DNA of 38,321 bases, taken from positions 1 through 38,321 of the forward strand of contig JAAFKJ010000017.1 in NCBI GenBank assembly GCA_021399395.1, in the 5' to 3' direction. Positions within the stretch are counted from its first letter, which is position 1. Each line of letters opens with the position of its first letter. Both the position numbers and the translations under genes were made by a program. The notes beneath the pieces are model-generated. The model did not search any database, was not told where the DNA came from, and saw only the letters and a list, made by a program, of their open reading frames with translations. Shown piece by piece: positions 1 to 9,170 of this stretch. The DNA is from Candidatus Heimdallarchaeota archaeon. Its GTDB lineage: Archaea > Asgardarchaeota > Heimdallarchaeia > Heimdallarchaeales > Heimdallarchaeaceae.

Positions 1-29
1 AAAGAAGTAAAAAAAACAATTGAATGATT

Positions 30-2042
30 TCATTCAGTTTTATACTTGTTAAACCACTCAACTATTTTCGCTAATCTATCCTTCACATGTTTGGGTTTTC
101 CTGATCTGCTTAATTCATGTCCTTCCTCAGGATATCTAATTAATTCTGCTTCAACACCTACTTTTAGGAGGGATGAAAAGTATTCTTCTCCTTGATGTAT
201 TGGAACTCTAAAATCTGTTTCAGAATGAATTATCCTTGTAGGTGTCTTTACTTTGTCAACATAAGCAATAGGTGAAAGATCCCACAGAGACTTCATATCT
301 TCCCAAGGATAAGCACCTAGTTCATTTTTCATCAATTGGGTAACATCTGTTGTTCCCCAGAAACTGACACAATTGTAGACTCCTCGTTGAGGTACAGCTG
401 CTTTGAAACGTGTATCATGCCCTATAATCCAAGCGGTCATGTATCCTCCATAGGAACCACCTGTAATGAACAGATTCTCCTTATCAGTATAACCACGTTC
501 AATTACTTGATCTACGCCTTTCAAGATGTCTTGTTCTGGTTTAGTTCCCCAGTTTTTTATGATATATCTGAAATCATACCCTCTACCACTTGAACCCTGT
601 GGATTACAATAAAAGATTACATACCCTTGTGAAGCAAAATACTGATACTCAAACCACATTGAAATTTCGTAAGGACTCCAAGTTGCATGAGGACCACCGT
701 GCATCTCTAGAATTAGTGGGTATTTTTTACTTTTATCAAAACCTGGTGGCTTAACAATCCATCCTTGAATTTCCACATCGTCATGTCCTTTATATCTAAT
801 TTCTTCTGTTTCAGCTATCACTTTTTCCTTAAGAAATTCTTCATTTGATTTCCATAGAGTCTTTAGCTCCTTATAGACGAAATCATAAGTTTGTAGGATT
901 GAAATATTTTCTTTAGTTGAAACACTAATTGCGATTATACCCTGTGTACTATCTACATCATATGAATTAATTAATGAATCTCCACCATAGATTTTTTCTA
1001 AGGTTTCTCTTTCAATATTGAATCTATAAACAGTATTTCTTTCCCATTCATCTGAAATGAAATACAAATAGGTAGATTCTGCGTCAAATATGGGTGAAAA
1101 GGAATGATTATCTATAGTTTCACTTACCCATTTCTCCAATCCTGTTGAAGTATTGTATAATTTTAGATGGCTGTTTTCAGTCGAAGGAAATTCTACGTTT
1201 ATTAAAGTATTATAGACGAGCCACCTACCATCTGGAGATAAACTGATTGCTGATCCGAAACCTGTAGCAACTCGTAGTACTTTCTCTTCTTTCGATTCAA
1301 TATCAATTTCAAGTATTTCAAATTCATACAAGTCGTTTAATTGACCTTTTTCCTGGGGCTTTACAGCAAATATTTTTTCATTGTTAGAACCGATAAATGG
1401 ACTGAGATAATTTAGAGAGCCACTTGTAATTCTTGTCGTTTCCTTTGAATCTAAATCTAGAATGTAGACATGACTTAGTCTATCATCCAGAAAATTAGTT
1501 CCTTTTCTATAAACAATCTTTGATATAACTCGAGGATCTAATTTTTCTTGCTCTTTTTCTTGCTCTTTCAAATTCTTGATTTTAGCATCAAGATCAGAAA
1601 GTTTCTCTTTCTTCTCATCATCTTTCTTATTTTCATCTTCTTGCTCTTCAAGATTTACTCGGTGTGTAAAAACAACTTTAGTGCCATCTAATGACCAATT
1701 AAATTCACCTACACCATCTTTCATATTTGTATATCGGAGAGCTTCACCCCCAGCAACTGGCATTATGAAAATTTGAGGTTTGGCTTTGTCTCCACCTCGA
1801 GCAGAAAGAAAAGCGATTCTGTCTTTTTGAGGAGAAAGTTTCATACTCTTATCTTGTGATAGACCGCTTGTAAATTGAATGGGTTCTTGATCCATAATTG
1901 TGTAAATTGCAGAATTGTACTTATTTTCTTTTTGATTCATCGTTTGTTCTTCAAATAGAATCGTCTTTTCTGGTAAAATCTTTGTAGTCATTACCCTTTT
2001 GAACGAAAACAAATCATCAAGTTCAAATTTCTTTTTTTCCAT
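30..2042 (-). CDS. S9 family (prolyl oligopeptidase-type) serine peptidase
   Basis: Predicted cytoplasmic peptidase that cleaves short peptides, in the acylaminoacyl-peptidase/prolyl oligopeptidase branch. The first ~400 residues look like a WD40-like beta-propeller (repeated LSPDGRWLVYN-type blades) and the rest is an alpha/beta hydrolase. The catalytic triad is visible: Ser530 in GGSYGGYMT, Asp610 in SETDFRVP and His642 in EEGHE. An oxyanion-region HGGPHATW lies near residue 450. There is no signal peptide. The length of 670 is normal for the family. A highly charged Glu/Lys/Asp-rich segment (about 131-170) interrupts the propeller and probably forms an exposed coiled coil. The start is an ATG directly after AT-rich sequence shared with the divergent MMPL gene. 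Family assignment is very secure; the exact substrate is unknown. Confidence 0.95.
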   Translation of the reverse strand: MEKKKFELDDLFSFKRVMTTKILPEKTILFEEQTMNQKENKYNSAIYTIMDQEPIQFTSGLSQDKSMKLSPQKDRIAFLSARGGDKAKPQIFIMPVAGGEALRYTNMKDGVGEFNWSLDGTKVVFTHRVNLEEQEDENKKDDEKKEKLSDLDAKIKNLKEQEKEQEKLDPRVISKIVYRKGTNFLDDRLSHVYILDLDSKETTRITSGSLNYLSPFIGSNNEKIFAVKPQEKGQLNDLYEFEILEIDIESKEEKVLRVATGFGSAISLSPDGRWLVYNTLINVEFPSTENSHLKLYNTSTGLEKWVSETIDNHSFSPIFDAESTYLYFISDEWERNTVYRFNIERETLEKIYGGDSLINSYDVDSTQGIIAISVSTKENISILQTYDFVYKELKTLWKSNEEFLKEKVIAETEEIRYKGHDDVEIQGWIVKPPGFDKSKKYPLILEMHGGPHATWSPYEISMWFEYQYFASQGYVIFYCNPQGSSGRGYDFRYIIKNWGTKPEQDILKGVDQVIERGYTDKENLFITGGSYGGYMTAWIIGHDTRFKAAVPQRGVYNCVSFWGTTDVTQLMKNELGAYPWEDMKSLWDLSPIAYVDKVKTPTRIIHSETDFRVPIHQGEEYFSSLLKVGVEAELIRYPEEGHELSRSGKPKHVKDRLAKIVEWFNKYKTE

Positions 2043-2141
2043 TTAAAAGCCACTTATTAATTTGAAATAAATTGAATTATCATTTTAATAATGTTTACAT
2101 GAATCTATGATTTGTTATAATCATAATTTTAGAGTGTAAAT

Positions 2142-2149
2142 TTTAAATA
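2142..2149 (+). promoter_or_regulatory. TATA box for the MMPL-family gene
   Basis: TTTAAATA preceded by an A-rich BRE-like stretch. Its centre is about 27 bases before the TTG at 2172 and 35 before the ATG at 2181, so the transcript has almost no leader. This is a position-based inference. Confidence 0.55.
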
Positions 2150-2180
2150 CCCTTTATGCATTATTATTTGCTTGAAACAG

Positions 2181-4556
2181 ATGGGCTTCATTGAGAGATA
2201 TCATAAGTTCCTTGAAAAATACAAGATAGTAATTATTCTTCTTTGGCTAGTTATTCTCGGAGTAGGCGCATGGTTAGGTCCAAGATTTTTAGATGAAACC
2301 TCATCTCATTTTGAAGCACCTGAAGATTCTCCAAGCGTTATCGCTGATGCAGTTCTTGCGGAAGAGTTCCCAGAATATGTTAACCAAACAAGTGTGGTTA
2401 TTATTCTACGAATGAGAGAGGACAATGTCAGTATAATTAACGCTCAAACTGAAACTTTCTGTTCAGATATTGAAACAGACATTACTAGCTCTGAGTTCAA
2501 TCAGTATATTGTATCTATACTGAACTATTATGTGTTAGTAGATGCAAATCTTAGTTCTTATGCATCAGCATTGATTTCCTCAGAAGAAAAGTCTATGATT
2601 ATCAACATTGAATTTGAATATCCAGAAGAGGGAGATGTCATCGGTACATTTGTTCAGTTTCTTAGAGAAGAAATAGAAAAACTCGCAACTACAGAAGATT
2701 ATGATGTTTATCTAACAGGTTTCTATGTAATGTACATTGACATGCAAGCAGCTACTGCAGAGGATCTGACAAAAATGGATATGATTGTTCTTCCAATAGC
2801 TTTAGTAGTTCTCGCTTTTGTTCTAAGAAGTCTTAAACTAATGATTATTCCAATAGCGTCTATGGGAATTAGTATCCTAGCTTCTTTTCTTATCATGTAC
2901 CCACTAGCTCTTGTTTGGGACATATTTTCATTTGTTCCCAGTGTAATGATGTCTTTGGTGATTGCTCTTTCCATTGATTATTCTTTATTCCTACTCACTC
3001 GATATAGAGAAGAAATTCTGAAAAAGAAATCTGTTTCAGAATCTGTTCTAATAATGAGCAAAAACGCAGGACATACTATTACTGTGTCAGGATTAATCCT
3101 CATAGTTTGCTACATGGGACTCATTTTCTTCCCATTAGAGCTTCTTTCAACTATAGGTCTTGGAGCAGCAGTAACGATATTCATAACACTAGGAGTAAAT
3201 CTTACGTTTACTCCAGCAATTCTCCTGACATTTGAAAATTTCTTCAAGAAATTCACTTTATACAAGAAATTGAGCAGAAAGAAAAAAGATGAGAAAGAGG
3301 ATGTCAAAGAGAGAGAAATTGCTGATCAACTAAAAAGTATATGGTATAAAATAGGAAGGTTTTCTACAAAATATGCTCCATTTCTAATCATTGCTATTAT
3401 TATTATCGCAATCCCAGTATCAATTCAAGTATTCAAGTTTCAACGGTCTATAGACTTCCTTCAGATACTTCCGAGGGGATCAGATTCAGACTTAGCTTAT
3501 ACAGCATTCAAAGAAGACTTCAGTCCAGGTCAAATGCTTCCTTTCTATCTGATAATCAAAACCAATCAGACTAATGGGCTTCATTCCACGGAATTCTTCA
3601 GTAATGCCAGTTTAATACTAGAAAGGCTTGTAACGGATACAGATGTTGATATAGAGAGTTTCACGTCGATTGTTTGTTTAGCTGGAACGTATGTGCCTTA
3701 TTCTTACGCTAGAAAATTCTTGAATGATTCTTATTCTGAATACTACACTTCAGAAGGAGCTATGTATAGACAAATCTTCGAAATAAATACAAATTCTGAT
3801 AATTCTACAACCACAATCAGTATAAACACACCATTTGATCCATGGGGAGATAATGCAGAGGAGTGGGTAAAAGCAACTCGATCAATCATAGATGAGGTTG
3901 AAGAAATCTATGGATACGCAATCTATCTAGCAGCTGGTTCAGCGTTTATGATAGATGCAATCGATGCAGTTTACAAACTCTTCCCACTGATGATTATTAT
4001 TACAATACTAGTAGTCTATATTATCATAGCACTAATGTTTCGCTCAGTATTCATACCCTTAAGATTAATATTGACAATAGGGTTGACTCTCTCTTGGATA
4101 TACGGGTTGAGCATCCTTGTTTTTGAAACAGCGACTTTCCATACGATTGTACCTGCACTGCAGAGAGTAACAGCTCTTTACTGGCTTGTTCCTATCATGT
4201 CTTTCACTATAATTATTGGATTAGGACTTGACTACGACATATTCCTACTTTCCAGAATCTCGGAATTCAGAGATAAGGGATTCACAGAAAAAGCTTCAAT
4301 TCACAAAGGGTTGTATAAAACGGGAAATGTCATATCATACGCAGGAATCATAATGGCAATAGCCTTCAGTGGATTAATGCTATCCAAAGAGATGGTATTA
4401 AATCAATTCGGTTTTATGCTCTGTATTGCTGTACTCATTGATACTTTCATTATTAGAACCATTCTTGTTCCAGCTATAATGTCACTCGCTGAGAAATGGA
4501 ATTGGTGGCCAAAGAAAGTACCAGAGCCAACAAAAACTGAAATGGACATTGATTAA
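2181..4556 (+). CDS. MMPL/RND-superfamily membrane transporter
   Basis: Proton-driven exporter of the MMPL (HAE3-like) branch of the RND superfamily, likely moving lipids or hydrophobic compounds across or out of the membrane. The layout is the family duplication: TM1 (about 15-35), an extracytoplasmic domain (35-190), a five-helix bundle (195-355), a cytoplasmic basic linker rich in Lys/Glu/Asp (about 360-390), then the repeat with TM near 400, a second external domain and a terminal bundle to ~775. ALSIDYSLFLLTRYREE and IGLGLDYDIFLLSRISE are the paired TM4/TM10 motifs carrying the Asp residues expected for proton coupling. The frame stays open to a TTG at 2172. I chose the ATG at 2181, which begins the typical amphipathic N-terminus; a leaderless TTG start is possible. 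The substrate cannot be read from the sequence. Confidence 0.93.
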   Translation: MGFIERYHKFLEKYKIVIILLWLVILGVGAWLGPRFLDETSSHFEAPEDSPSVIADAVLAEEFPEYVNQTSVVIILRMREDNVSIINAQTETFCSDIETDITSSEFNQYIVSILNYYVLVDANLSSYASALISSEEKSMIINIEFEYPEEGDVIGTFVQFLREEIEKLATTEDYDVYLTGFYVMYIDMQAATAEDLTKMDMIVLPIALVVLAFVLRSLKLMIIPIASMGISILASFLIMYPLALVWDIFSFVPSVMMSLVIALSIDYSLFLLTRYREEILKKKSVSESVLIMSKNAGHTITVSGLILIVCYMGLIFFPLELLSTIGLGAAVTIFITLGVNLTFTPAILLTFENFFKKFTLYKKLSRKKKDEKEDVKEREIADQLKSIWYKIGRFSTKYAPFLIIAIIIIAIPVSIQVFKFQRSIDFLQILPRGSDSDLAYTAFKEDFSPGQMLPFYLIIKTNQTNGLHSTEFFSNASLILERLVTDTDVDIESFTSIVCLAGTYVPYSYARKFLNDSYSEYYTSEGAMYRQIFEINTNSDNSTTTISINTPFDPWGDNAEEWVKATRSIIDEVEEIYGYAIYLAAGSAFMIDAIDAVYKLFPLMIIITILVVYIIIALMFRSVFIPLRLILTIGLTLSWIYGLSILVFETATFHTIVPALQRVTALYWLVPIMSFTIIIGLGLDYDIFLLSRISEFRDKGFTEKASIHKGLYKTGNVISYAGIIMAIAFSGLMLSKEMVLNQFGFMLCIAVLIDTFIIRTILVPAIMSLAEKWNWWPKKVPEPTKTEMDID

Positions 4557-4576
4557 AGAAAAAGAGAAGAAGGGGG
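4557..4576 (-). terminator. Pyrimidine-tract terminator of the OFOR-DASS operon
   Basis: Read on the minus strand this is a C/T-only run apart from one base, directly after the stop codon of the DASS transporter. It fits the U-rich intrinsic terminators of archaea. It also separates this operon from the convergent MMPL gene. Confidence 0.4.
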
Positions 4577-4577
4577 A

Positions 4578-6428
4578 TTAGAAGTATACAATCCCTATAG
4601 CTCTCCAGAAGAAAGGTAGTACAAAGGCTATCAACAATAAACCAAAGATATCTACAAGAAATCCTACTTTAACCATTTCTTTGACTTCATATTTCTCAGT
4701 ACTATAGGCAATCATGGTTGGAGGCGTACCTTGAGGTAGCATGAAATCAACACTTGAACCTATTGCTGCAACAACCGCCAATAGCACAGGATCTATTTTG
4801 AAGAGCAATCCTAAAGGTATAACCAAGGGGACAAGTATTGACGCTGATCCCGTATTCGACGCCATGAATGTCAAAATAATACTAACTACTGCTATTAATG
4901 CAATGAACACTATACCACTAGAAATACCAATTCCTTCTAAAGAATATGCTATTAAATCTCCTGCACCCGATTCTGTAAGAATAACACCCAGAGTTAATCC
5001 TCCTCCAAAAATTAGGATAGCATTCCAATTCAAATCGTTTATATCATTTCCTTTGAGTACTAAACTTTTATCAAATATTGCTGGAACAAACAGAAGGAAA
5101 GCTGCAATTATTGCGACAATTGAAGAAGAGAATGTTGGAAATAGGTACTTCTTTATTGTTCCTTCCAAGAACCATAGAATTAATGCTAAAAGAAATACAA
5201 GAAGCACATAGATTTGCTTCTTTTTTAGATGACCCATATTATCTAACTCTTTCTTTACTGCAGTTTTAGCATCTGATATGCTCTCTTTTGGCACTTCAGG
5301 TTTGTACACAAACCAAAGATAGAGCCAGATTAGAGGTAACATTAGAATAACAATTGGTAATCCAAAAATAAACCATTGACTAAAACTAATAGTTACACCA
5401 GCATATTGAGATAATAACGCAATTGCAATTGGATTCGCAGGAGTTCCTATGGCAGAGCCTATGCCTCCAAGTGAAGCACTATAAGCTATACCTAAAATCA
5501 GAGCTTTACCATACTTGTCTATTTTTTCTTCATCAATCTCTTTGTTAACTTTGAGCTTATCCGTTACTGCGACTGCAATAGGAATCATAGTTGCTGCTGT
5601 TGCTGTGTTACTCATAAACATAGACAGAAAGGCGGTAGCAACCATCATTAGAAGCATAAGAATTTTGGGTTTATTTGGGCTAATTCTTACAATGTTAAGT
5701 GAAATCCACTTATCCAAACCTGTCTTATTCATAGCTTTGGAGATAATGAATCCTCCTAAGAACAGAAATATTACTGGTTCTGCAAAAGGAGCAAGTAGAC
5801 CTTTTGCACTCAGATTTAAAGCAATAACACCTATAACCGGAATCATTAAACTTGTAGCTACAAGTGGTATGGTTTCCAATACCCATAAAACTCCCACTAC
5901 AAACAATAATGATAGAACAGCATTGGATTTATATGGTAATCGTAACGAAAAAATCATCCACTTCTGGTCTTTATAATCTGTTTCTAAAGAAGAAGCGGGT
6001 AATATTAGATCAAGCCCATCTTCGATACTACTTGAAATTTCAACACTGAAATTACCAATAGTTGGAACAGGATTTACAGTTTGGTTCATTGCATCCGTTA
6101 TAGATGCTCTAATAACCAGCTGTTTGTTATATCCTATCTGTACTTTGGGTGCATAAGCTAACCACAATGTAAGATTATCTCCCAAATCATATGTTTCTAT
6201 TACTTCAGGAAACGTTGTTCCATTGAACAATTCAAATGTAAAATTAACTTGTGTTGTATATTGATTAGTGCCATTATCGTAGAAACAGTGAAGTGTAGCT
6301 TCATGCAATGCTTCCTGTTTTTCACCTGCAACTGTACCTTGAGCAAAGCTCATGGTAAGTGCTATAACTGTAACCAGTAATACTACTGAAATACTTATCT
6401 TAGTTATTTCTTGCTTACTTATTTTCAT
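4578..6428 (-). CDS. DASS/SLC13 family sodium-coupled carboxylate (or sulfate) transporter with extra N-terminal domain
   Basis: Integral membrane symporter of the divalent-anion:Na+ (DASS) family, which imports dicarboxylates such as succinate or 2-oxoglutarate, or sulfate. The two family SNT signatures are present, at 273-275 (FMSNTATAATMIP) and near 520 (ASNTGSASILVP), along with the re-entrant GTPANP and PQGTPP loops. At 616 residues it is about 130-150 longer than usual. The excess is a signal-anchor-like TM (about 13-31) plus a hydrophilic extracytoplasmic domain (32-165) rich in NxT/NxS sequons. It lies 34 bases downstream of the oxidoreductase beta gene with an SD-like GAGGG before the ATG, so it is probably co-transcribed. 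That context favours a 2-oxoacid or dicarboxylate substrate, by inference only. Confidence 0.9.
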   Translation of the reverse strand: MKISKQEITKISISVVLLVTVIALTMSFAQGTVAGEKQEALHEATLHCFYDNGTNQYTTQVNFTFELFNGTTFPEVIETYDLGDNLTLWLAYAPKVQIGYNKQLVIRASITDAMNQTVNPVPTIGNFSVEISSSIEDGLDLILPASSLETDYKDQKWMIFSLRLPYKSNAVLSLLFVVGVLWVLETIPLVATSLMIPVIGVIALNLSAKGLLAPFAEPVIFLFLGGFIISKAMNKTGLDKWISLNIVRISPNKPKILMLLMMVATAFLSMFMSNTATAATMIPIAVAVTDKLKVNKEIDEEKIDKYGKALILGIAYSASLGGIGSAIGTPANPIAIALLSQYAGVTISFSQWFIFGLPIVILMLPLIWLYLWFVYKPEVPKESISDAKTAVKKELDNMGHLKKKQIYVLLVFLLALILWFLEGTIKKYLFPTFSSSIVAIIAAFLLFVPAIFDKSLVLKGNDINDLNWNAILIFGGGLTLGVILTESGAGDLIAYSLEGIGISSGIVFIALIAVVSIILTFMASNTGSASILVPLVIPLGLLFKIDPVLLAVVAAIGSSVDFMLPQGTPPTMIAYSTEKYEVKEMVKVGFLVDIFGLLLIAFVLPFFWRAIGIVYF

Positions 6429-6462
6429 TATTTTCCCTCTTATTTAGTTCTAGAAAGAACAT

Positions 6463-7353
6463 TCAGTAGAACTCCTTGGTTATAATATCGATTTGTTCTT
6501 TGCTCAAATCCAAAGGTGCGTGAGCAGGAATAACACCTTGATTGAGAGTGAAATCTCTCTCTTCATAGGTTGTTTTGTGTTCGATTTGATAGAAGATACC
6601 AATGGGCAGATTATCTTTGATGAATTTTTGGTTTGAAAGATCTAAAGCTGCATAGAAGTCTTCTTTATCATGATCTGTATCATCAACTTTGTAAACTCTT
6701 TCTCTGAAATAGTTGAAAGTTTGATTTCGATTGAAAGTTATACATGGGCTAAATACATCAACAAATGCAAAACCTCTGTGATCAATCGCTTCTTTGATAA
6801 TATAAGAAAGATGTTTAAGATCACCTGAAAAAGCTCTAGCAACAAAAGTGGCTCCAGCTGAAATCGCAGTTGCGATTGGATTAAGTGGATTTTCTATCGA
6901 TCCTCTTGGAGTAGTTCTTGTTATAGTGCCTACAGGTGTTGTTGCACTTGCTTGTCCAGTTGTTAGACCATAGACGAAGTTATTGGACACAATTGTAATA
7001 ATGTCTACATTTCTTCGACATGCATGCAAGAAGTGGTTTCCTCCGATACCATATATGTCACCATCGCCTCCATAAACTAAAACTGTAAGTTTCGGATTTG
7101 CTAGTCTTATTCCTGTAGCAACAGGTATTCCTCTCCCATGTACTGTTTGAAGACCATAGACTTTCAGAAAGTTTGGCATGTGTGAAGAACAGCCTATACC
7201 GCTTACCGCAACAACTTCCTCTGGTGGAATCTCTAATTCAATTAATGCTTGCCTAATAGCTCTCCATTGGGAGAAATTCCCACATCCAGGACACCACGTA
7301 GGTTTGAAATTACTCTCATAATCTTTAATTGTAAAGTTGAATTCTTCACTCAA
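6463..7353 (-). CDS. 2-oxoacid:ferredoxin oxidoreductase, beta subunit
   Basis: Thiamine-diphosphate subunit of a ferredoxin-dependent 2-oxoacid oxidoreductase, which converts a 2-oxoacid plus CoA to acyl-CoA, CO2 and reduced ferredoxin. WCPGCG (about 21-26), GIGCSSH and the later FSPCITFNR supply the four cysteines that hold a [4Fe-4S] cluster in the two-subunit Sulfolobus-type enzymes. GGDGDIYGIGGNH followed by NNFVYGLTTGQ is the TPP/Mg-binding GDG...N motif. The length of 296 is normal. The start ATG overlaps the end of the alpha gene by 8 bases, giving tight translational coupling. No separate delta ferredoxin subunit is nearby, matching the alpha-beta architecture. The substrate (pyruvate, 2-oxoglutarate or broad) is not resolved. 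Confidence 0.94.
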   Translation of the reverse strand: MSEEFNFTIKDYESNFKPTWCPGCGNFSQWRAIRQALIELEIPPEEVVAVSGIGCSSHMPNFLKVYGLQTVHGRGIPVATGIRLANPKLTVLVYGGDGDIYGIGGNHFLHACRRNVDIITIVSNNFVYGLTTGQASATTPVGTITRTTPRGSIENPLNPIATAISAGATFVARAFSGDLKHLSYIIKEAIDHRGFAFVDVFSPCITFNRNQTFNYFRERVYKVDDTDHDKEDFYAALDLSNQKFIKDNLPIGIFYQIEHKTTYEERDFTLNQGVIPAHAPLDLSKEQIDIITKEFY

Positions 7354-9094
7354 TATTTAACACCTCTTTAACTTTCGCAATAATTTGTGACGGGACTATT
7401 GGTTCTCCATCCCATCGTCTTAGATTGTGCTTGATGTCAAAACCAGTTTTCATTCGAATATAGTCATTCATTTGACCTGTAAAATTCTGCTCAACACAAA
7501 GGACTTCCTTCGCATTGCTTAGAATCTCTTTTACTTCTGTTTTGTGAAATGGATTAATAGCCTTTATATGTAATTGATTAGCTTCAATACCTTCTGCTTT
7601 TAGTAATTTGATTGCTTCTCTAAGTATATATTTTGTTGAACCCCATGAGACTAAAGTTATTGATGCTTCTTTTTCTCCGTAAATTTTTGGTTTTTCAAGT
7701 TCCTCTAAAATATACTCCAGCTTACGCATTCGTTTCTTAACCATTTCCTCTCTTATTGGAAGTGTTTCAGGTAATCCTGCTAATGTGGATGCAATAGATG
7801 TACCGCTTTCATTTCTTTCACTTGAACCAGTGAAAAACACCCCATTTTTGGTTCCAGGAAGAGTTCTTGGTGATACACCAGTTTTGGTAATCTTGTATCT
7901 AATATAGTCTTCAGAAGGTTTGTCCAAAATTGCAAACCTTGAGTTCTTCCGCTCTAAATCAAATTTTCTTACTGTTGCAATGTGTTCAGATAAATATAAG
8001 TCTAATAAAACTATAACAACAACTTGATATTTCTCAGCTATTTCAACAGCATCAACACCAACATTGAACGCTTCAATAACTGAACTTGGAGCCAAGATAA
8101 CCTTTGGAAATTCTCCTTGACTAATTCCATAAGCTTGGAAAAGATCTGCTTGTTCTGTTTTAGTTGCCATACCAGTTGACGGACCTGCTCGCTGTGAATT
8201 GATTACCACGAGCGGTATTTCCTCGATCCCTGCCATTCCAACTAGCTCAGACATAAGGCTAAAACCTCCACCAGATGTACCAGTTGCTGCACGAGCTCCA
8301 CAGTAAGCAGCACCAATCGCCATGCCTATAGCAGCAATTTCATCTTCAGTTTGTTTGACAATCATCCCAAGTTTAGGAAGATGTTTTGTCAGATAATGAA
8401 CAATGGAAGTGGCAGGAGTCATTGGATAGCCAGAATAGAACTTTAGGCCAGCTGAAATCATCCCAAGAGCTAAAGCTTCGTTTCCAGTAATAATCATCTG
8501 CTGAGCTTTTTCGTATTTGTGCTTTTCCCATTTTATCGGCCACTTGTTTTCTGTTGCAAATTTATCTCCCTTCTCCAGAGCTTCAAAATTTGTGAAAACA
8601 ACCTCTTCTCCCTTATGACCAAATTGCTCAACAATTACCTCTTTGATTAAAGTTTCATCTAACCCTAATATTTGGCTTATCGCTCCAAAACCTACTATGT
8701 TCTTCAAGACTTTTAATTTCGATATATCTTTAGTAATATTAGCTAAAGGAATTGGTAGTTTCTGAATATCTTCAGGATAATCGAGCTCATCTAAATTGAT
8801 GTAATCATTATCATAAATAACCATTGCATCCTTATTTACACGTACTCTGTGAATAGCTGCAACGGATTTGTTCAATAGAACGATGATGTCCGCTTCTTCT
8901 CCTATGGAAAGTACCTCGTCAGTTGATGCTCGAATCTGATATTCATTATATCCACCTCGAATAACAGATTGATAGCTTCTGAATCCAAGAACATTGAAAT
9001 TATGTTTTTTTAGGATTTTGCTGAAAAGGTTCCCTAAGGACACTAGACCGTCTCCCGCACTACCAACAAATCGAATAATAATATCCTTTGTCAT
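7346..9094 (-). CDS. 2-oxoacid:ferredoxin oxidoreductase, fused gamma-alpha subunit
   Basis: Partner of the beta subunit. Residues 1-185 are the gamma domain (GSAGDGLVSLGNLFSKIL start, IRGGYNEYQIR). About 195-400 are the pyrimidine-binding alpha domain and the rest the C-terminal domain ending near EQNFTGQMN. The YPMTP motif at 223-227 is the equivalent of YPITP, involved in 2-oxoacid recognition in the Sulfolobus enzymes. ATGTSGGGFSLMSE is the conserved TPP-adjacent loop. The length of 582 fits the fused type. A TATA-like sequence at about 9141-9149 on the minus strand would give a leader of ~25 bases holding a GGTAGGAAAAG ribosome-binding-like stretch before the ATG. It is the first gene of the alpha-beta-DASS operon. 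Confidence 0.94.
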   Translation of the reverse strand: MTKDIIIRFVGSAGDGLVSLGNLFSKILKKHNFNVLGFRSYQSVIRGGYNEYQIRASTDEVLSIGEEADIIVLLNKSVAAIHRVRVNKDAMVIYDNDYINLDELDYPEDIQKLPIPLANITKDISKLKVLKNIVGFGAISQILGLDETLIKEVIVEQFGHKGEEVVFTNFEALEKGDKFATENKWPIKWEKHKYEKAQQMIITGNEALALGMISAGLKFYSGYPMTPATSIVHYLTKHLPKLGMIVKQTEDEIAAIGMAIGAAYCGARAATGTSGGGFSLMSELVGMAGIEEIPLVVINSQRAGPSTGMATKTEQADLFQAYGISQGEFPKVILAPSSVIEAFNVGVDAVEIAEKYQVVVIVLLDLYLSEHIATVRKFDLERKNSRFAILDKPSEDYIRYKITKTGVSPRTLPGTKNGVFFTGSSERNESGTSIASTLAGLPETLPIREEMVKKRMRKLEYILEELEKPKIYGEKEASITLVSWGSTKYILREAIKLLKAEGIEANQLHIKAINPFHKTEVKEILSNAKEVLCVEQNFTGQMNDYIRMKTGFDIKHNLRRWDGEPIVPSQIIAKVKEVLNIE

Positions 9095-9170
9095 TGAGCT
9101 TTTCCTACCGTAATAAACGCTAACAGCTCAAGAAAAAGGTAACTTATAAAATGATGTGTTTGAACACAAA

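Noticed and set aside
2089..2097. TAATGTTTA upstream of the MMPL gene as a further site of the operator
   Set aside because: Single half-site only; no TAAACAT follows at 17 bases, and such a 9-mer is expected occasionally in AT-rich gaps.
4741..5976. Open frames of 156 and 153 codons on the plus strand (4741-5211, 5515-5976)
   Set aside because: They lie antisense inside the well-supported DASS transporter gene, have low-complexity Ile/Thr/Ser-rich translations and no promoter or ribosome-binding site.
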